Origin: Bugulina stolonifera
Taxonomy: Eukaryota; Bryozoa; Gymnolaemata; Cheilostomatida; Bugulidae
Direction: 5' to 3'
Length of the DNA: 64,000 bases
Assembly: GCA_935421135.1 (NCBI GenBank)
Contig: OW285194.1
Span: 9,036,376 to 9,100,375, forward strand
Shown: positions 62,798 to 64,000 of the stretch, one piece after another
Numbering within the stretch: the first letter of the stretch is position 1
How the letters are laid out: each line of letters begins with the position of its first letter
Position numbers and translations under genes: made by a program
Notes under the pieces: generated by a model
Databases searched by the model: none
What the model was told of the DNA's origin: nothing
Seen by the model: only the letters and a program-made list of their open reading frames with translations

Positions 62798-63746
62798 ACA
62801 CAAAAATCTAGAAGGAAATGACTTAACTTAAATATCCAAGTCGGAATATCATCATCAGTTAGTTAAGGATAATATTTGCTGGTAGAATAATTGAACATTG
62901 TTAATCAGGTAAATTTTGAACATCGATAACATCTAATGACTTGTATTGTCACACTCTTGATATCTTCTGTTATGTCTAAAATATCTTTATACAAATGGTG
63001 CTAATCTTTTAATTTTGTACAGTGAAATATTTATATCTAAGAGTTTTAATATCCATCAATCTTGGGCTGTAGTTTACGTTATCATTATGTCAGAAATTGT
63101 AATAATGGACTCGTGCACTGTGATATTCTGTGCGCAACTAGACATGCGCGAAATATACTCTATTAAAATATATTCCAGATTTTATTTAAATCAGTAGTTA
63201 ACTCCCTTGCTCTCCTTTCGAGGACAAGGGAGGTAACTCCGATTTATCTAATAATTGTCTCCCCTTTGCGAAATTGTTCACATATATTTTCGTAATATGT
63301 TTATATGTTGACAAAAAGGGTATTGAAGACATTTTATAGTCAAATTGTGGGTTTGTGTTGATGATTATCTGGTGCTTGCTTTCTAATTACAAATTGTTAA
63401 CATGTCTATTTCCTGTTTACTTGTCTCTTGTCTTCCTCTCACAACATGTGACGTAGCGTTGTAGTCTAATAAATATTCAATAGCAGGCAAATAATAGTAA
63501 ATTAATAGCTATAATGATTTAGTTTTTATTAACAAATTCACAAATGGAAAAATAAAAATAAAATAATATTTACAAAGAACTTCAATTGCGGAATCCTACA
63601 GAATAATTTAAACATAATGATGACAATGATGAAGGTCACTTTATACCTTCTCTAACTAATATTATAATACATATTCTGTGATAAAATTTCATGCAACTGA
63701 CTAGTGGTTCACATTTTTACACTTCATTGTATATTTTTGAAGTTAA
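62798..63746. terminator. Collagen 3' UTR and tail-to-tail region
   Basis: Contains a foldback at 63197-63237 (GTTAACTCCCTTG and its near-exact inverse) within the likely 3' UTR. AATAAA at 63468-63473 serves the collagen. A minus-strand AATAAA at about 63526-63531 would serve the following gene. Confidence 0.6.
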
Positions 63747-63828
63747 TTATTTGTCAGTTATTTTATGCAGTATGTGAAAACCCATTTGGGCTGCCATGGT
63801 TATAGCTTCACCTGCTGCTTCAACTTTC
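63747..63828 (-). CDS. Probable last exon of an unidentified - strand gene
   Basis: On the minus strand, TTATTTTAG at 63829 is followed by a frame of 26 codons containing VEAAGEAITMAAQMGFHILH, then TAA at 63747-63749. An AATAAA lies about 215 bases downstream. Alanine-rich and helical; I recognise no family. The rest of the gene would lie right of the window. Confidence 0.4.
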
Positions 63829-63942
63829 CTAAAATAATTCGTGTAGAGATAATACTATACTAGGGAGTAAACCTCAGCAAAAGAAACACATCTTTGCTGA
63901 GATTTTAGACATGGATACTCGAAGGCAATTAATTATATTGTA

Positions 63943-63976
63943 AAGTTGTCCTCTCTTAGTTGGGAGAGAATAACTT
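63943..63976. repeat. Foldback with AAGTTGTCCTCTC ends
   Basis: AAGTTGTCCTCTC (63943-63955) pairs with GAGAGAATAACTT (63964-63976), two mismatches. Member of the dispersed short foldback family, upstream of the putative exon at 63747-63828. Confidence 0.65.
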
Positions 63977-64000
63977 CACAGTATGTTCAACCACTAACAG

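Overview
The window is nuclear DNA from an animal. It is AT-rich, has short introns (tens to hundreds of bases) with GT-AG boundaries, and carries animal-specific genes: a fibrillar procollagen with a COLFI domain, FUT8, FAM161, a phospholipid scramblase, NOP2, STMP1 and COX5A. A non-bilaterian, most likely a sponge, fits the compact genes, the collagen exon layout and the very short procollagen N-terminus. That placement is inference. All exon joins below were made by hand; each join keeps frame and uses GT/AG sites.

Layout. 1-4661 (-): 5' part of a FUT8 paralogue (copy 1) that runs off the left edge; a short + strand terminal-exon-like segment sits inside one of its introns. 4.7-15.4 kb: gene-poor DNA with a locally duplicated block, LTR-like repeats, an insertion and foldbacks. 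15384-21474 (-): complete FUT8 (copy 2). 22541-29500 (+): FAM161 ciliary protein. 30222-33266 (-): phospholipid scramblase. 34204-35152 (+): small secreted protein with two tandem knottin-type cysteine modules. 35898-42378 (-): NOP2/NSUN1 rRNA methyltransferase. 43622-44699 (+): STMP1 mitochondrial microprotein. 45544-47959 (+): COX5A. 50190-62797 (+): fibrillar collagen, 26 exons. 63747-63828 (-): probable last exon of a further gene.

Apart from the FUT8 tandem pair, the genes are unrelated in function (Golgi core fucosylation, cilium, membrane lipid scrambling, ribosome biogenesis, respiration, extracellular matrix). FUT8/FAM161, scramblase/knottin and NOP2/STMP1 are head-to-head pairs with about 0.9-1.2 kb between start codons. 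FAM161/scramblase and knottin/NOP2 are tail-to-tail.

Most unusual: (i) FUT8 copy 1 has lost 58 codons in frame by fusing two exons; (ii) a double cystine-knot precursor with introns at matching positions in both modules; (iii) the collagen has a triplicated splice acceptor that could yield 9-nt Gly-X-Y microexons, a quadruplicated splice donor in the COLFI region, and a COLFI domain without Cys2 and Cys3; (iv) a dispersed family of short foldbacks with GGAGTTGTC-like ends.
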